Part shown: piece after piece, positions 1-7,516 of the stretch
Position numbering within the stretch: the first letter of the stretch is position 1
How the letters are laid out: every line of letters begins with the position of its first letter
From: Enhydrobacter aerosaccus
GTDB taxonomy: Bacteria > Pseudomonadota > Alphaproteobacteria > Reyranellales > Reyranellaceae
Assembly (NCBI GenBank): GCA_903839865.1
Contig: CAIMEE010000320.1
Location: 1-34,643 of the forward strand
Length of the DNA stretch: 34,643 bases
Direction: 5' to 3'
Made by a program: the position numbers and the translations under genes
The notes under the pieces: generated by a model
What the model was told of the DNA's origin: nothing
The model's database searches: none
What the model saw: the letters and a program-made list of their open reading frames with translations, nothing else

Positions 1-3
1 CCA

Positions 4-45
4 AGCATATTCCGTCCGGCTGATTCCAGCCGGACGGAATATGCT
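4..45. repeat. Perfect 19-bp hairpin beyond mutM
   Basis: Bases 4-22 and 27-45 are exact reverse complements, separated by a 4-base loop (ATTC). The element begins 8 bases after the mutM stop codon, so the end of the mutM mRNA would fold into a very stable stem-loop. No U-tract is visible before the window ends, so it is not a textbook rho-independent terminator. It could be a 3'-end stabilising hairpin, a bidirectional terminator working without a U-tract, or one copy of a dispersed REP-like palindrome. The symmetry is certain; the function is inferred. Confidence 0.75.
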
Positions 46-53
46 CTAGCTAG

Positions 54-893
54 CTAGCGCTGGCAGCGCGCGCAATAGAAGGTCGAGCGGCCGGCCTGCA
101 CCAGCCGCTTGACGGTCTGTCCGCAGCCCGGTGTCGGGCAGACGATGCCGAAACGGTCGTAGACGTTGAAGCGGGTCTGGAAATAGCCGAGCTCGCCGCC
201 CGGCTGGACATGGTCGCGCAGGGTCGAGCCGCCGTCGTCGATCGAGCGCCGCAGCACGTGCTTGATGGAGGCGACCAACTTGTCCGCGCGCTCGCCCTGG
301 ATCGTGTGCGAGGAGCGGCGCGGCGAGATGCCGGACAGGAACAACGCTTCGCAGGCGTAAATGTTGCCGACGCCGACCAGGGTTTTCTGGTCGAGCAGGG
401 CGGCCTTGATCGGCGTCTTGCGGCCCTTGAGGCGGGCGGCGAGCGCGGCGCCGTCGAAAGCGTCTTCCAGGGGCTCGGGGCCGAGCCCCTGGAACGCCTT
501 GTGGTTGGCGACGCCGTCGGTCGCCACCAGCAGCATCAGGCCGAAGCGGCGGGCGTCGTTGAAACGGACCTGCCAGCCGTCGTCCAGCTCGAAGACGACA
601 TGGTCGTGGCGCTCGAACGGATGCTCGGCGGCGCTCCTGGCATCGTGCAGGGTCATGCGGCCCGACATGCCGAGATGGACGATCAGGGTCTGGCCGCTGT
701 CGAGCCGGATCAGCAGATACTTGGCGCGCCGGTCGATGGCTTCGATCGTGCGGCCCTCGACTTTCTGGGCGAACTTCGCCGGCAGCGGCACGCGCAGGTC
801 GCGGCGGCGCTGGTGGAGCTTGACGATGCGGTGGCCGACCATGCGCGGGATCAGGCCGCGCCGGACGGTCTCGACCTCGGGCAGCTCAGGCAT
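54..893 (-). CDS. mutM: Formamidopyrimidine-DNA glycosylase (Fpg/MutM)
   Basis: Bifunctional base-excision repair glycosylase/AP lyase that removes 8-oxoguanine and formamidopyrimidines from DNA in the cytoplasm. The 279-residue protein starts MPELPEVETVRRGL, the invariant N-terminus in which Pro2 and Glu3 are catalytic. The end carries the zinc finger with CPTPGC and CARC pairs. Length is typical. An upstream in-frame ATG would add 18 residues before MPELPEV, but Pro2 must be N-terminal for catalysis, so the start at 893 is chosen. The start codon overlaps the yggS stop (ATGCCTGA, 8 bases), so the two are translationally coupled in the TPR-yggS-mutM operon. A perfect hairpin follows the stop. 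Confidence 0.97.
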   Translation of the reverse strand: MPELPEVETVRRGLIPRMVGHRIVKLHQRRRDLRVPLPAKFAQKVEGRTIEAIDRRAKYLLIRLDSGQTLIVHLGMSGRMTLHDARSAAEHPFERHDHVVFELDDGWQVRFNDARRFGLMLLVATDGVANHKAFQGLGPEPLEDAFDGAALAARLKGRKTPIKAALLDQKTLVGVGNIYACEALFLSGISPRRSSHTIQGERADKLVASIKHVLRRSIDDGGSTLRDHVQPGGELGYFQTRFNVYDRFGIVCPTPGCGQTVKRLVQAGRSTFYCARCQR

Positions 894-1563
894 GAAGGGG
901 AGGACGGCTGCCGAACAGGGCGCTGCCGACGCGCACGTGCGTGGCACCGAGCTTCACGGCGGTCTCGTAGTCGGCGCTCATGCCCATGCTGACCTGCTTC
1001 AGCCCGTTGCGGGCGGCCATCTTGGTCAGGAGCGCGAAATGGAGGGCAGGTTCCTCATCGACCGGGGGAATGCACATCAGCCCGACGATCGGCAGCTTGT
1101 AGGTGTCGCGGCAGGTGGCGACGAAAGCATCGAGGTCGGCCGGCAGCACGCCCGCCTTCTGGGGTTCCTCGCCGGTGTTGACCTGGATGAAGCAGGCGGG
1201 CCGCTTGCCGGCCTTTTCCATTTCCTTGGCCAGAGTTGCCGCGAGCCGGTCGCGGTCGACCGACTGGATGACGTCGAACAGGGCCACGGCGTCGCGCGCC
1301 TTGTTGGTCTGCAGCGGACCGATCAGATGAAGCTCGAGGTCGGGGTACTCGGCCTTGAGCGCCGGGAATTTCTCTTCCGCTTCCTGCACGCGGTTCTCGC
1401 CGAACACGCGTTGGCCGACGGCGAGCAACTCACGAACCCGGTCGGCGCCGTGCGTCTTGGACACGGCGACCAGGGTCGTGTCGGCGGGCGAGCGGCTGGC
1501 GGCGCGGGCGGCGGCATCGATGCGGCCCTTCACATCGGCCAGGCGGTCGGCACCCTCGCTCAT
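886..1563 (-). CDS. yggS: YggS/PROSC family PLP homeostasis protein
   Basis: Pyridoxal-5'-phosphate binding protein of the YggS/PLPBP family, which buffers cellular PLP and affects amino-acid and keto-acid balance; no enzymatic reaction is established for the family. The 225-residue product is a single TIM barrel of usual length. Lys36 in LVAVSKTHGA is the expected Schiff-base lysine, and FGENRVQEAEEK, HLIGPLQTNKA and MGMSADYETA are family signatures. The ATG overlaps the stop of the upstream TPR gene (ATGA), and the 3' end overlaps the mutM start by 8 bases. Its placement with a repair gene looks like operon packing rather than a shared pathway. Confidence 0.95.
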   Translation of the reverse strand: MSEGADRLADVKGRIDAAARAASRSPADTTLVAVSKTHGADRVRELLAVGQRVFGENRVQEAEEKFPALKAEYPDLELHLIGPLQTNKARDAVALFDVIQSVDRDRLAATLAKEMEKAGKRPACFIQVNTGEEPQKAGVLPADLDAFVATCRDTYKLPIVGLMCIPPVDEEPALHFALLTKMAARNGLKQVSMGMSADYETAVKLGATHVRVGSALFGSRPPLHA

Positions 1564-2894
1564 GCGTAGAGCGCCGTGACGGCCGCCAGCGCCTCCTTGT
1601 TCTCGGGATCGGCGGCCAGTGCGGCGTCGAGCGTCTCGCGCGCCCTGTCCTTGTCGCCCAGTGCCGCGAGGCAGACGCCGTAGTGCGTGAGCAGGACCGA
1701 ATTGCCGGGCAGGGAGCGCAGCGCGTGCTCGTGCAGCGGACGTGCTTCGGCGGCACGGCCGAGATCGAGCAGCACACGGCCGAGATTGGTCAGCACCAGC
1801 GGATCGTCGGTCGCATGCCGCGACGCGCGCTTCAGCGCCCGCCGCGCTTCCTCGAAGCGCTTCAGTCCGCGCAGCGCCAGCGCGTGGTTGTTGAGCGCCC
1901 GGATGTCGTCCGGCATCTTCTCGAGATAGGGCGCCAAGGTGGCGAGCGCCTGCTCGAACTCTTCGGCTTCCAGCTGGAGGATCGACAGCTGCAGGACGGC
2001 ATCGCGGTCGCGCGGGTTGAAGCGGATCGCCTTCTGCAGGGCCTCCACGGCGGCATCGGTATTGCCTGCCGCCTTTTGCGCCAGCGCCAGAGTGCGCAGG
2101 GCTGCCGGAAAGCCGGGCATCAGGACCAGCGCGTTCTCGATCGGCGGGATCGCCTCGGACACCTTGCCCGCGAAATAGAGGACGAAACCCAGCACGTGAT
2201 TGAGGCTGGCATTTTCGGCCCACAATTCGAGGGCCTTGCGGGCTTCCGCGATCGCCTCGTCGTGATGGGCAAGGCCGCCCAGCGCCAGCGCGCGATCGCC
2301 CAGGATCTGGGCGCGCTGCCGCTGATCCTCGCCCGCGTCGTTCAGGGCCATGTCGAGGACTTCGATCGCGGGCCCGAAATGGCCGAGGCGATAGAGGGTA
2401 TGGCCCAGCATGTTGCGCGTGCGCGCCTGCAACGGCCTCAGGCCGGCGCCGTCGGGCAGCTCGATGGCGCGGTCGAGGTTGGTCGCGATGTCGGAAAGCT
2501 CGCGCTCGGCGGCGGCGAACTTGCCCTGGTCCATGTGAATGGAGGCGAGCGACAGGCGTGCCTCTATATGTTCAGGCTTTAGGCGGATGGCATCGCGAAA
2601 GCGCCGTGCGGCTTCGTCGAGCTGGCCCATCCGGCGCATGACGAGGCCGAGGTTGAACGACAGCATCGGCTCGCGGGGATCCTTGGCGATCGCCTTGCGC
2701 CACAGGTCGGCCGCATCGTCGAGCGCGCCGCGCTGCGTGGCGCAGACGGCGAGGTAATGAAGAATGTCGGGCCGGTCGCCGTAGCGGCCATGTGCGGCCC
2801 GGAAGAGCGGTTCGGCCCGGTCGAACCAGCCGGCTCGCAGATATTGCTGGCCGGTCTGAAGGTCGGGATCGATTTGCTGGGGAGTGGTCGCCAT
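1560..2894 (-). CDS. Tetratricopeptide repeat protein
   Basis: A 444-residue protein made almost wholly of TPR helices from about residue 15 to the C-terminus, with repeats such as EPMLSFNLGLVMRRMGQLDE and PLVLTNLGRVLLDLGRAAEA. No signal peptide, transmembrane segment or second catalytic domain is visible, so it is probably a cytoplasmic protein-interaction scaffold; the partner cannot be told from sequence. It is the first gene of the TPR-yggS-mutM operon, overlapping yggS by 4 bases (ATGA). It is divergent from the Smr gene with only 47 bases between starts. That gap holds an inverted repeat (GTGTAG at 2903-2908, CTACAC at 2928-2933) which could be a shared regulatory dyad. Confidence 0.88.
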   Translation of the reverse strand: MATTPQQIDPDLQTGQQYLRAGWFDRAEPLFRAAHGRYGDRPDILHYLAVCATQRGALDDAADLWRKAIAKDPREPMLSFNLGLVMRRMGQLDEAARRFRDAIRLKPEHIEARLSLASIHMDQGKFAAAERELSDIATNLDRAIELPDGAGLRPLQARTRNMLGHTLYRLGHFGPAIEVLDMALNDAGEDQRQRAQILGDRALALGGLAHHDEAIAEARKALELWAENASLNHVLGFVLYFAGKVSEAIPPIENALVLMPGFPAALRTLALAQKAAGNTDAAVEALQKAIRFNPRDRDAVLQLSILQLEAEEFEQALATLAPYLEKMPDDIRALNNHALALRGLKRFEEARRALKRASRHATDDPLVLTNLGRVLLDLGRAAEARPLHEHALRSLPGNSVLLTHYGVCLAALGDKDRARETLDAALAADPENKEALAAVTALYA

Positions 2895-2941
2895 GGCCGG
2901 CTGTGTAGACCCGCCTCAAGGCCGGCGCTACACGAATTGCC

Positions 2942-3517
2942 ATGGCCCCCAAGGACCCCAGGGACGTCGATCTGTTCAGGGATGCGATGGCGGGTGTGAC
3001 GCCCCTGAAAAAGGGCGCCCGCCCCGCGCGGCCCGCTGCGCCGGCCCCCCGGACGGAACGCCCGGCTCCGTCTCAGGAGAGCCTTCCCGCGCCTCCGGCG
3101 CCCGCCAGCCCGATACCTTCCCTGGGGCCCGCGATCGTCCAGCCGTTCGACCGCGAGGTCGGGCGCGCTCTGTCCAAGGGCAAGCGCGCGCCGGAAGCCA
3201 GCCTCGACCTGCACGGCATGACGCTCGTTGCCGCCGAAAAGGCGGTGTCACGCTTTCTGGCCGAGGCTTCGGGGCAGAACCTGCGCCTGGTCCTGATCGT
3301 CACCGGCAAGGGTATGCGCCTCGAAGGCGGACGCATGTTCGGCGGCCGCATCCGTTCGGAGTTCCCGGCCTGGCTCGAGCGGGCGGACAATCGCGCGGTG
3401 GTGGCGGGCGTCCGCGCCGCCCACCCGCGCCATGGCGGCAGCGGCGCGTTCTACGTGCTGCTGCGCCGGCGTTCCTCGGCCAGCAGCCGTTCCTTGCGGG
3501 CGACGCCCCAGCGATAG
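2942..3517 (+). CDS. Smr domain protein
   Basis: Small MutS-related (Smr) domain protein of 191 residues. Residues 1-80 are Pro/Ala-rich and probably disordered. The Smr fold runs from about 85 to 176, with the hallmark LDLHG (88-92), TGKG (121-124) and HGGSGAFYV (164-172). Stand-alone Smr proteins can nick or cleave nucleic acids, and this Pro-rich-N-terminus type is common in alphaproteobacteria; the true substrate is unknown. The last 15 residues (RSSASSRSLRATPQR) lie past the domain and overlap the 3' end of ada on the opposite strand by 67 bases, so the two mRNAs are complementary at their ends. No strong Shine-Dalgarno is visible before the ATG. Confidence 0.9.
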   Translation: MAPKDPRDVDLFRDAMAGVTPLKKGARPARPAAPAPRTERPAPSQESLPAPPAPASPIPSLGPAIVQPFDREVGRALSKGKRAPEASLDLHGMTLVAAEKAVSRFLAEASGQNLRLVLIVTGKGMRLEGGRMFGGRIRSEFPAWLERADNRAVVAGVRAAHPRHGGSGAFYVLLRRRSSASSRSLRATPQR

Positions 3518-4581
3518 CCGGTGAGCGCACCGCTCGCGCCGACCGCACGGTGGCAGGGAATGACACCGGCCGCCTGGTTGGTGGCGCAGGCGCGGCCCAC
3601 GGCGCGCGCGGATTTCGGCGCGCCGATGCGTTTGGCGATCTCGCCGTAGGTGCGGGTCTCGCCGGCCGGGATCTCGGTCAACGCCTTCCACACCTTCCAT
3701 TGGAACGCGGTGCCGATGATATCGAGCGGCACGTCCGGCGCGTCGAGCGCGGTGGGCTTGCGGCCGTAGAGCCGCGCCAGCACACCCTTCACCCTGGTCG
3801 AGAGGGCGCCGTCGTTGCGCCTGATGTCGGCGGACGGGAAGTCGCCCTTCAGTTCCTTTTCGAGCGCGCGATCGCTCTCGCCCAGGAATACGGCGGCGAT
3901 ACCTTTGTCCGTGGACGCCACCAGCACGCGGCCATAGTCCGAATCGACCGTCGTATAGTCGATGTGCGCACCGGCGCCGCCCTTGGCATAGGTCGCGGGC
4001 GTCATGCCCAGCGACTTGTCGCTATGTTCGTAGACGCGGCTCGGCGAGCCATAGCCCGCGCCATACATTGCGCCGGCGACGGACTCACCCGCGCGCAGGG
4101 CCTTGCGGAAACGCTCGCGCTTCCGGGCGACCAGCCAGTCGCGCGGATTGACGCCCAGCTCGGCCACGAAGCGCTTGCTCAAGGTATTGGCGGTCAGCCC
4201 GACCTTGCGCGCGACCTCGACCAGCGACGGCGGCGTATCGTTGTCGGCGGTGTCGAACAGTGCCGTCGCGCGGGCGACCGGTTTGCTGAGGCCAGCTTCC
4301 GTGTGCCAGTCGCGCGGCTTGCAGCGCTTGCACGCGCGGAAGCCCGCGGCCTCTGCCGCCTCGGGGGAGGCGTGGAAGGCTACGTTCTTGCGCAGCGGCG
4401 GACGGGCGGCACAGGAGGGCAGGCAATAGACCCCGGTCGACTTGACCGAGAACCAGAACCGTCCGTTGGAAGCGCGATCGCGTTTCTGGACGGCCTGCCA
4501 GCAGGTTTCCGGGTCGGGAAGGCCAGGGTGGGAGAGGCTGGCGAGCGCCATTTGGGGGAGTGACAGAGAATGTTGGGTCAT
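3451..4581 (-). CDS. ada: Ada: alkylation repair methyltransferase and AraC-type activator
   Basis: Bifunctional protein of 376 residues. The N-terminal zinc domain has the four cysteines C53, C57 (YCLPSC) and C84, C87 (CKRC), the first being the methyl acceptor from phosphotriesters. An AraC-type helix-turn-helix occupies about 115-210. The C-terminal O6-methylguanine methyltransferase domain carries the acceptor motif IPCHR with Cys343. Methylated Ada activates its own regulon, so autoregulation is expected, but I found no clear Ada box upstream. An internal ATG at 4551 is an alternative start. DUF1127 copy 1 lies 87 bases upstream on the same strand with no strong terminator between. The 3' end overlaps the Smr gene convergently. 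Confidence 0.95.
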   Translation of the reverse strand: MTQHSLSLPQMALASLSHPGLPDPETCWQAVQKRDRASNGRFWFSVKSTGVYCLPSCAARPPLRKNVAFHASPEAAEAAGFRACKRCKPRDWHTEAGLSKPVARATALFDTADNDTPPSLVEVARKVGLTANTLSKRFVAELGVNPRDWLVARKRERFRKALRAGESVAGAMYGAGYGSPSRVYEHSDKSLGMTPATYAKGGAGAHIDYTTVDSDYGRVLVASTDKGIAAVFLGESDRALEKELKGDFPSADIRRNDGALSTRVKGVLARLYGRKPTALDAPDVPLDIIGTAFQWKVWKALTEIPAGETRTYGEIAKRIGAPKSARAVGRACATNQAAGVIPCHRAVGASGALTGYRWGVARKERLLAEERRRSST

Positions 4582-4668
4582 GACGCCACTGTAGGCATCT
4601 CCTCCAACCTGCTCTATCCGGCGCCCGCCGGCAATTCCCGACCCGGAAGTTGCTGGATTCTGCTCTGG

Positions 4669-4908
4669 TTAAGCCCAGTAGCCCTTGTCTGCCTCGAAAC
4701 GGGCACGCGAACGATCGAGGCCGATATCGCGTAGAAGGCGGTCATCGAGTTCGGCGAGCTGGCGGCGCGACTTGCGCAGCTCCGCACGGTTCAGGAGAGC
4801 CTCGACGCCAACCACGGCCATTCCAGCCAGCAGCGCCACGGCGCGGCCAAAAGAGAAGGAGGGGGTTCCCGTGGGGACGATTTCCCGTACGGTGGATAGG
4901 GTCGACAT
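4669..4908 (-). CDS. DUF1127 small protein (copy 1)
   Basis: A 79-residue protein. The C-terminal half (about 43-79) is the DUF1127/YjiS-like domain, with LAELDDRLLRDIGLDRS and the arginine-rich helix before it. The N-terminal half has a hydrophobic stretch (FGRAVALLAGMAVVGVEALL, about residues 20-39) that could be one membrane helix. DUF1127 proteins of alphaproteobacteria include RNA-binding and stress or nutrient-response regulators, and some are activated by LysR regulators; that is family knowledge. Here the gene is divergent from a GcvA-type LysR gene, a layout repeated at 25247-26479. Confidence 0.88.
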   Translation of the reverse strand: MSTLSTVREIVPTGTPSFSFGRAVALLAGMAVVGVEALLNRAELRKSRRQLAELDDRLLRDIGLDRSRARFEADKGYWA

Positions 4909-5050
4909 GGCTTAGCTCCGTTAGAGGCGATCGGCGCCGAATTGCTCCGTTGCACCTCGTTTACTGCCCTAATTTGTTGTATAGTTGCCCCGTTCGCAAA
5001 GGATCAAAGCTCGGGGGAGACATAGAAAAACTATGCACTCGTTGCCTTAA
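4909..5050. promoter_or_regulatory. Divergent promoter region with a 15-bp dyad
   Basis: The 142 bases between DUF1127 copy 1 and the LysR gene are clearly more AT-rich than their surroundings and must hold both promoters. A perfect interrupted palindrome, CATAG-AAAAA-CTATG (5021-5035), lies 15 bases before the LysR ATG and is a reasonable autoregulatory operator. No convincing Shine-Dalgarno precedes the LysR start. Promoter boxes are not assigned because several weak matches compete. Confidence 0.4.
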
Positions 5051-5974
5051 ATGAGCCGTTCTCAACTACCCCTGAATGCGCTGCGCGCGTTCGAGGCGGC
5101 CGCCCGTCACGCCAGTTTCACGCACGCCGCGGAGGAACTGCACGTGACGCAGGCCGCCGTCAGCCATCAGGTGAAAGCCCTCGAGGAACGCCTCGGTGTT
5201 GCGCTTTTCGTGCGCCGTCCGCGCGGCCTCGAAATCACCGGTGAAGGCCAGGCGCTGCTGCCCGATCTGCGCGATGCGTTCGACCGCATGACCAACGCGC
5301 TCGAGCGCGTGGGGCGCAAGGCCAACTCCGGCACCTTGAACGTCAATCTGGTGACGACCTTCGCGCTGGGCTGGCTGGCGCCGCGGCTCCATCGCTTCCA
5401 GACCAAGCATCCCGAGATCGAGGTGCGCATGACGACGGCGTCACGTCGCGTCGATTTCGCGCGCGAGGATTTCGACTGCGCCATCCGCTTTGCGGTGCAG
5501 CCGGAGCCGGACCTTCATGCCACGCGTCTGTTCAGCGACGTGCTGACGCCGCTGTGCGGCAAGCGCTACAAGGACAAGCTGAAGACGCTCGATGATCTGA
5601 AGCGCGTGCCCTTCATCGACATGACCTACGATCCCGAATGGGCGATCTGGCTGCGCGCGGTCGGCATGGGCGACTTCAAGCCCAAGCGCGTTCTCACCTT
5701 CGACTCGACGATGATCGCGGTGGAAGCGGCGATGGAAGGTGCGGGCGTGGCCGTCGGTCCGCCGCAGCTCTTTCGCGAGGAGCTGGCCGAGGGCCGCCTG
5801 TTCCAGCCGTTCCCGCAGATCGTCGACTCGGGAAAAGCCTGGTGGTTCGTCTGCCCGCCCGCGTCGTCGGGACGGCCGAAGACCAAGGCGTTCGAGGAAT
5901 GGCTGGTCGAGGAATTGAGCGCACCGCAGACACGGTCGATGCGCCCGGCGATCGCCGCTATCGGTCGCCGCTGA
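5051..5974 (+). CDS. LysR-family transcriptional regulator, GcvA-type (copy 1)
   Basis: DNA-binding regulator of 307 residues. The winged helix-turn-helix spans about residues 5-65 (LNALRAFEAAARHASFTHAA, then VTQAAVSHQVKALEERLG). The periplasmic-binding-like effector domain runs from about 95 to 295. The N-terminus is of the GcvA class, which covers many regulators unrelated to glycine cleavage, so the ligand is unknown. It is divergent from DUF1127 copy 1, its most likely target. Downstream, 31 bases away on the same strand, is the PCu(A)C-like gene. It is clearly a paralogue of the regulator at 25568-26479. Confidence 0.93.
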   Translation: MSRSQLPLNALRAFEAAARHASFTHAAEELHVTQAAVSHQVKALEERLGVALFVRRPRGLEITGEGQALLPDLRDAFDRMTNALERVGRKANSGTLNVNLVTTFALGWLAPRLHRFQTKHPEIEVRMTTASRRVDFAREDFDCAIRFAVQPEPDLHATRLFSDVLTPLCGKRYKDKLKTLDDLKRVPFIDMTYDPEWAIWLRAVGMGDFKPKRVLTFDSTMIAVEAAMEGAGVAVGPPQLFREELAEGRLFQPFPQIVDSGKAWWFVCPPASSGRPKTKAFEEWLVEELSAPQTRSMRPAIAAIGRR

Positions 5975-6005
5975 CCGTAATAAAACTAAGGCAGGAGAGT
6001 AGAAG

Positions 6006-6416
6006 ATGACGCTCGAAATCAGCCGCCCCTGGGCGTGCGCGGCGACCACGGCGCCCGGCACCGGCGGTGGATTCTTCACGCTGGTCAACACGGGAACTGA
6101 CGGTGACCGGTTGACCGCAGCGTCGACCGCAGCGGCTCAGTCGGTCGAGATCCATGCCATCAAGGTGGTCGGCCCGAACATCAAGATGCAACCGGTCGAG
6201 AAGGGCCTCGCCTTTCCTGCCGGCACGACGATCACGTTGAAGCCGCGCGGCTATCACCTGCTGATGAAGGGCCTCAAGGCGCCGCTCGTGGTCGGCGCCA
6301 AGCTGCCGGTCACCCTCACCTTCGAAAAAGCAGGCGACCGGGTCGTCGAAATGGTCGTCGAAGCCCCGGCCCTCGTCGGCGAAGACGTGCTGAACGAGAG
6401 CCTTCAGCCCAGGTAG
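6006..6416 (+). CDS. PCu(A)C-family copper chaperone-like protein, no signal peptide
   Basis: A 136-residue cupredoxin-like domain of the PCu(A)C family, periplasmic copper chaperones that help load cytochrome oxidase. Candidate ligands are H50 and M61 (H-x10-M, as in the family) and H84. The usual H-x-M pair is altered: YHLLMKGLK has Leu where the family normally has the ligand Met, with Met87 one position later. The protein starts MTLEISRPW with no signal peptide, and AGGAGAG just upstream of the ATG supports this start. It would therefore stay in the cytoplasm unless an upstream start was missed. It overlaps the kamA-like gene convergently by 13 bases. Confidence 0.8.
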   Translation: MTLEISRPWACAATTAPGTGGGFFTLVNTGTDGDRLTAASTAAAQSVEIHAIKVVGPNIKMQPVEKGLAFPAGTTITLKPRGYHLLMKGLKAPLVVGAKLPVTLTFEKAGDRVVEMVVEAPALVGEDVLNESLQPR

Positions 6417-7432
6417 GAGTGACGTCCGCCGAACGCGTCTTCGATCGTGAGCGCGTCGGGATCGTCACCAAGATAGCCGGGGCCGATCGGCACCTTGCCG
6501 TGGCCGCCCGGCACATCGAGCACATAAGTCGGCTGGGCAAGGCCCGACAGGCGTCCGCGCAGGGCCTTCATCAGCGCCTGGCCGCGCTCGATCGAGACGC
6601 GGAAGTGACCGGTGCCGCGCACCAGGTCGGGATGGTGCAGGTAATAGGGTTTCACCCTCGACGCCACGAGCGCGCGCATGAGCTGGTCGAGCGTGCCCGC
6701 GTCGTCGTTGATGCCGGCCAGCAGCACGGTCTGTCCCAACAGGGGAATGCCCGCATCGGCCAGCCGCGCCAGCGCCGCGCGCGTGGGTGCGCCGAGTTCC
6801 CGCGCGTGATTGCAGTGCACGCCGAACCACAACGTCGCGCGCGCGGGCTTCAGCGCCGCGACCAGTTCGTCGGTCAGGCGCGACGGCTCGACGATCGGCA
6901 CGCGGCTGTGGATGCGGATGACGGCCACGTGGCCGATGGCATCGAGGCCCGCGATCAGCGCCGCCAGCCGCCGTGGCGCCAGCATCAGCGGGTCGCCGCC
7001 GGTCAGGATCACTTCCCAGATTTCGGGGTGGGCGCCGATGTAGTCGAGTGCCGCGCCGAGTTCGAGATCGCTCAGCGCATCGCCCCCTGGCCCTACTTTT
7101 TCTCGGCGGAAGCAGAAGCGGCAATAGACCGGGCAGGCGTGCAACGGCTTCAGCAGGACGCGGTCGGGGTAGCGGTGCACGATGCCCTTGATCGGCGAAC
7201 GTGCCTCGTCGCCGATCGGGTCGGCGAGTTCCTCCGGGGCGATCACGGTCTCGGCGGTCGACGGCACGAACTGGCGCGCGATCGGATCGCGGTCGACGTC
7301 GCGCCGGTCGATCAGCGCCAGCATCTCCGGCGTGAGTGCGATCGCCAGGCCCTCGGCCGCCGCCGCCAATCGCGGATCGGGCGTGATCAGCCCTTCGCGT
7401 TCGAGGGCGTCGAGCGTGCGCAACGTGGCCAT
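6404..7432 (-). CDS. KamA-family radical SAM lysine 2,3-aminomutase-like protein
   Basis: Radical SAM/PLP enzyme of 342 residues. The 4Fe-4S cluster motif CxxxCxxC is C100, C104, C107 (ACPVYCRFCFRR). TGGDPL (144-149) fits the SAM-binding GGDP element. The C-terminal DVPGGHGKVP supplies the expected PLP lysine (K313) and Asp306, and Asp269 (HPDLVRGTGHF) matches the second lysine-binding acid of lysine 2,3-aminomutase. Length equals EpmB (EF-P beta-lysylation branch) rather than the roughly 416 residues of clostridial KamA, yet the PGGHGK element is KamA-like. EpmA and EF-P genes are not in the window, so EF-P modification versus beta-lysine synthesis stays open. Divergent from hyuB with 84 bases between. 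Confidence 0.9.
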   Translation of the reverse strand: MATLRTLDALEREGLITPDPRLAAAAEGLAIALTPEMLALIDRRDVDRDPIARQFVPSTAETVIAPEELADPIGDEARSPIKGIVHRYPDRVLLKPLHACPVYCRFCFRREKVGPGGDALSDLELGAALDYIGAHPEIWEVILTGGDPLMLAPRRLAALIAGLDAIGHVAVIRIHSRVPIVEPSRLTDELVAALKPARATLWFGVHCNHARELGAPTRAALARLADAGIPLLGQTVLLAGINDDAGTLDQLMRALVASRVKPYYLHHPDLVRGTGHFRVSIERGQALMKALRGRLSGLAQPTYVLDVPGGHGKVPIGPGYLGDDPDALTIEDAFGGRHSYLG

Positions 7433-7516
7433 TGCGGGCTCAAATAGGCCGCGAGCATGGCTTTGACGAGTCCTTTGTCGTTTGCCGCGCGTGGCAGGGA
7501 CCGGCAACATGGGGCC

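Noticed and set aside
894-947. N-terminal extension of MutM from an upstream ATG
   Set aside because: Pro2 must be the N-terminus for catalysis and the extension reads inside yggS.
4582-4668. Terminator between DUF1127 copy 1 and ada
   Set aside because: Only short GC stems (for example CCGGC-N4-GCCGG) are present and no T-tract follows on the minus strand.
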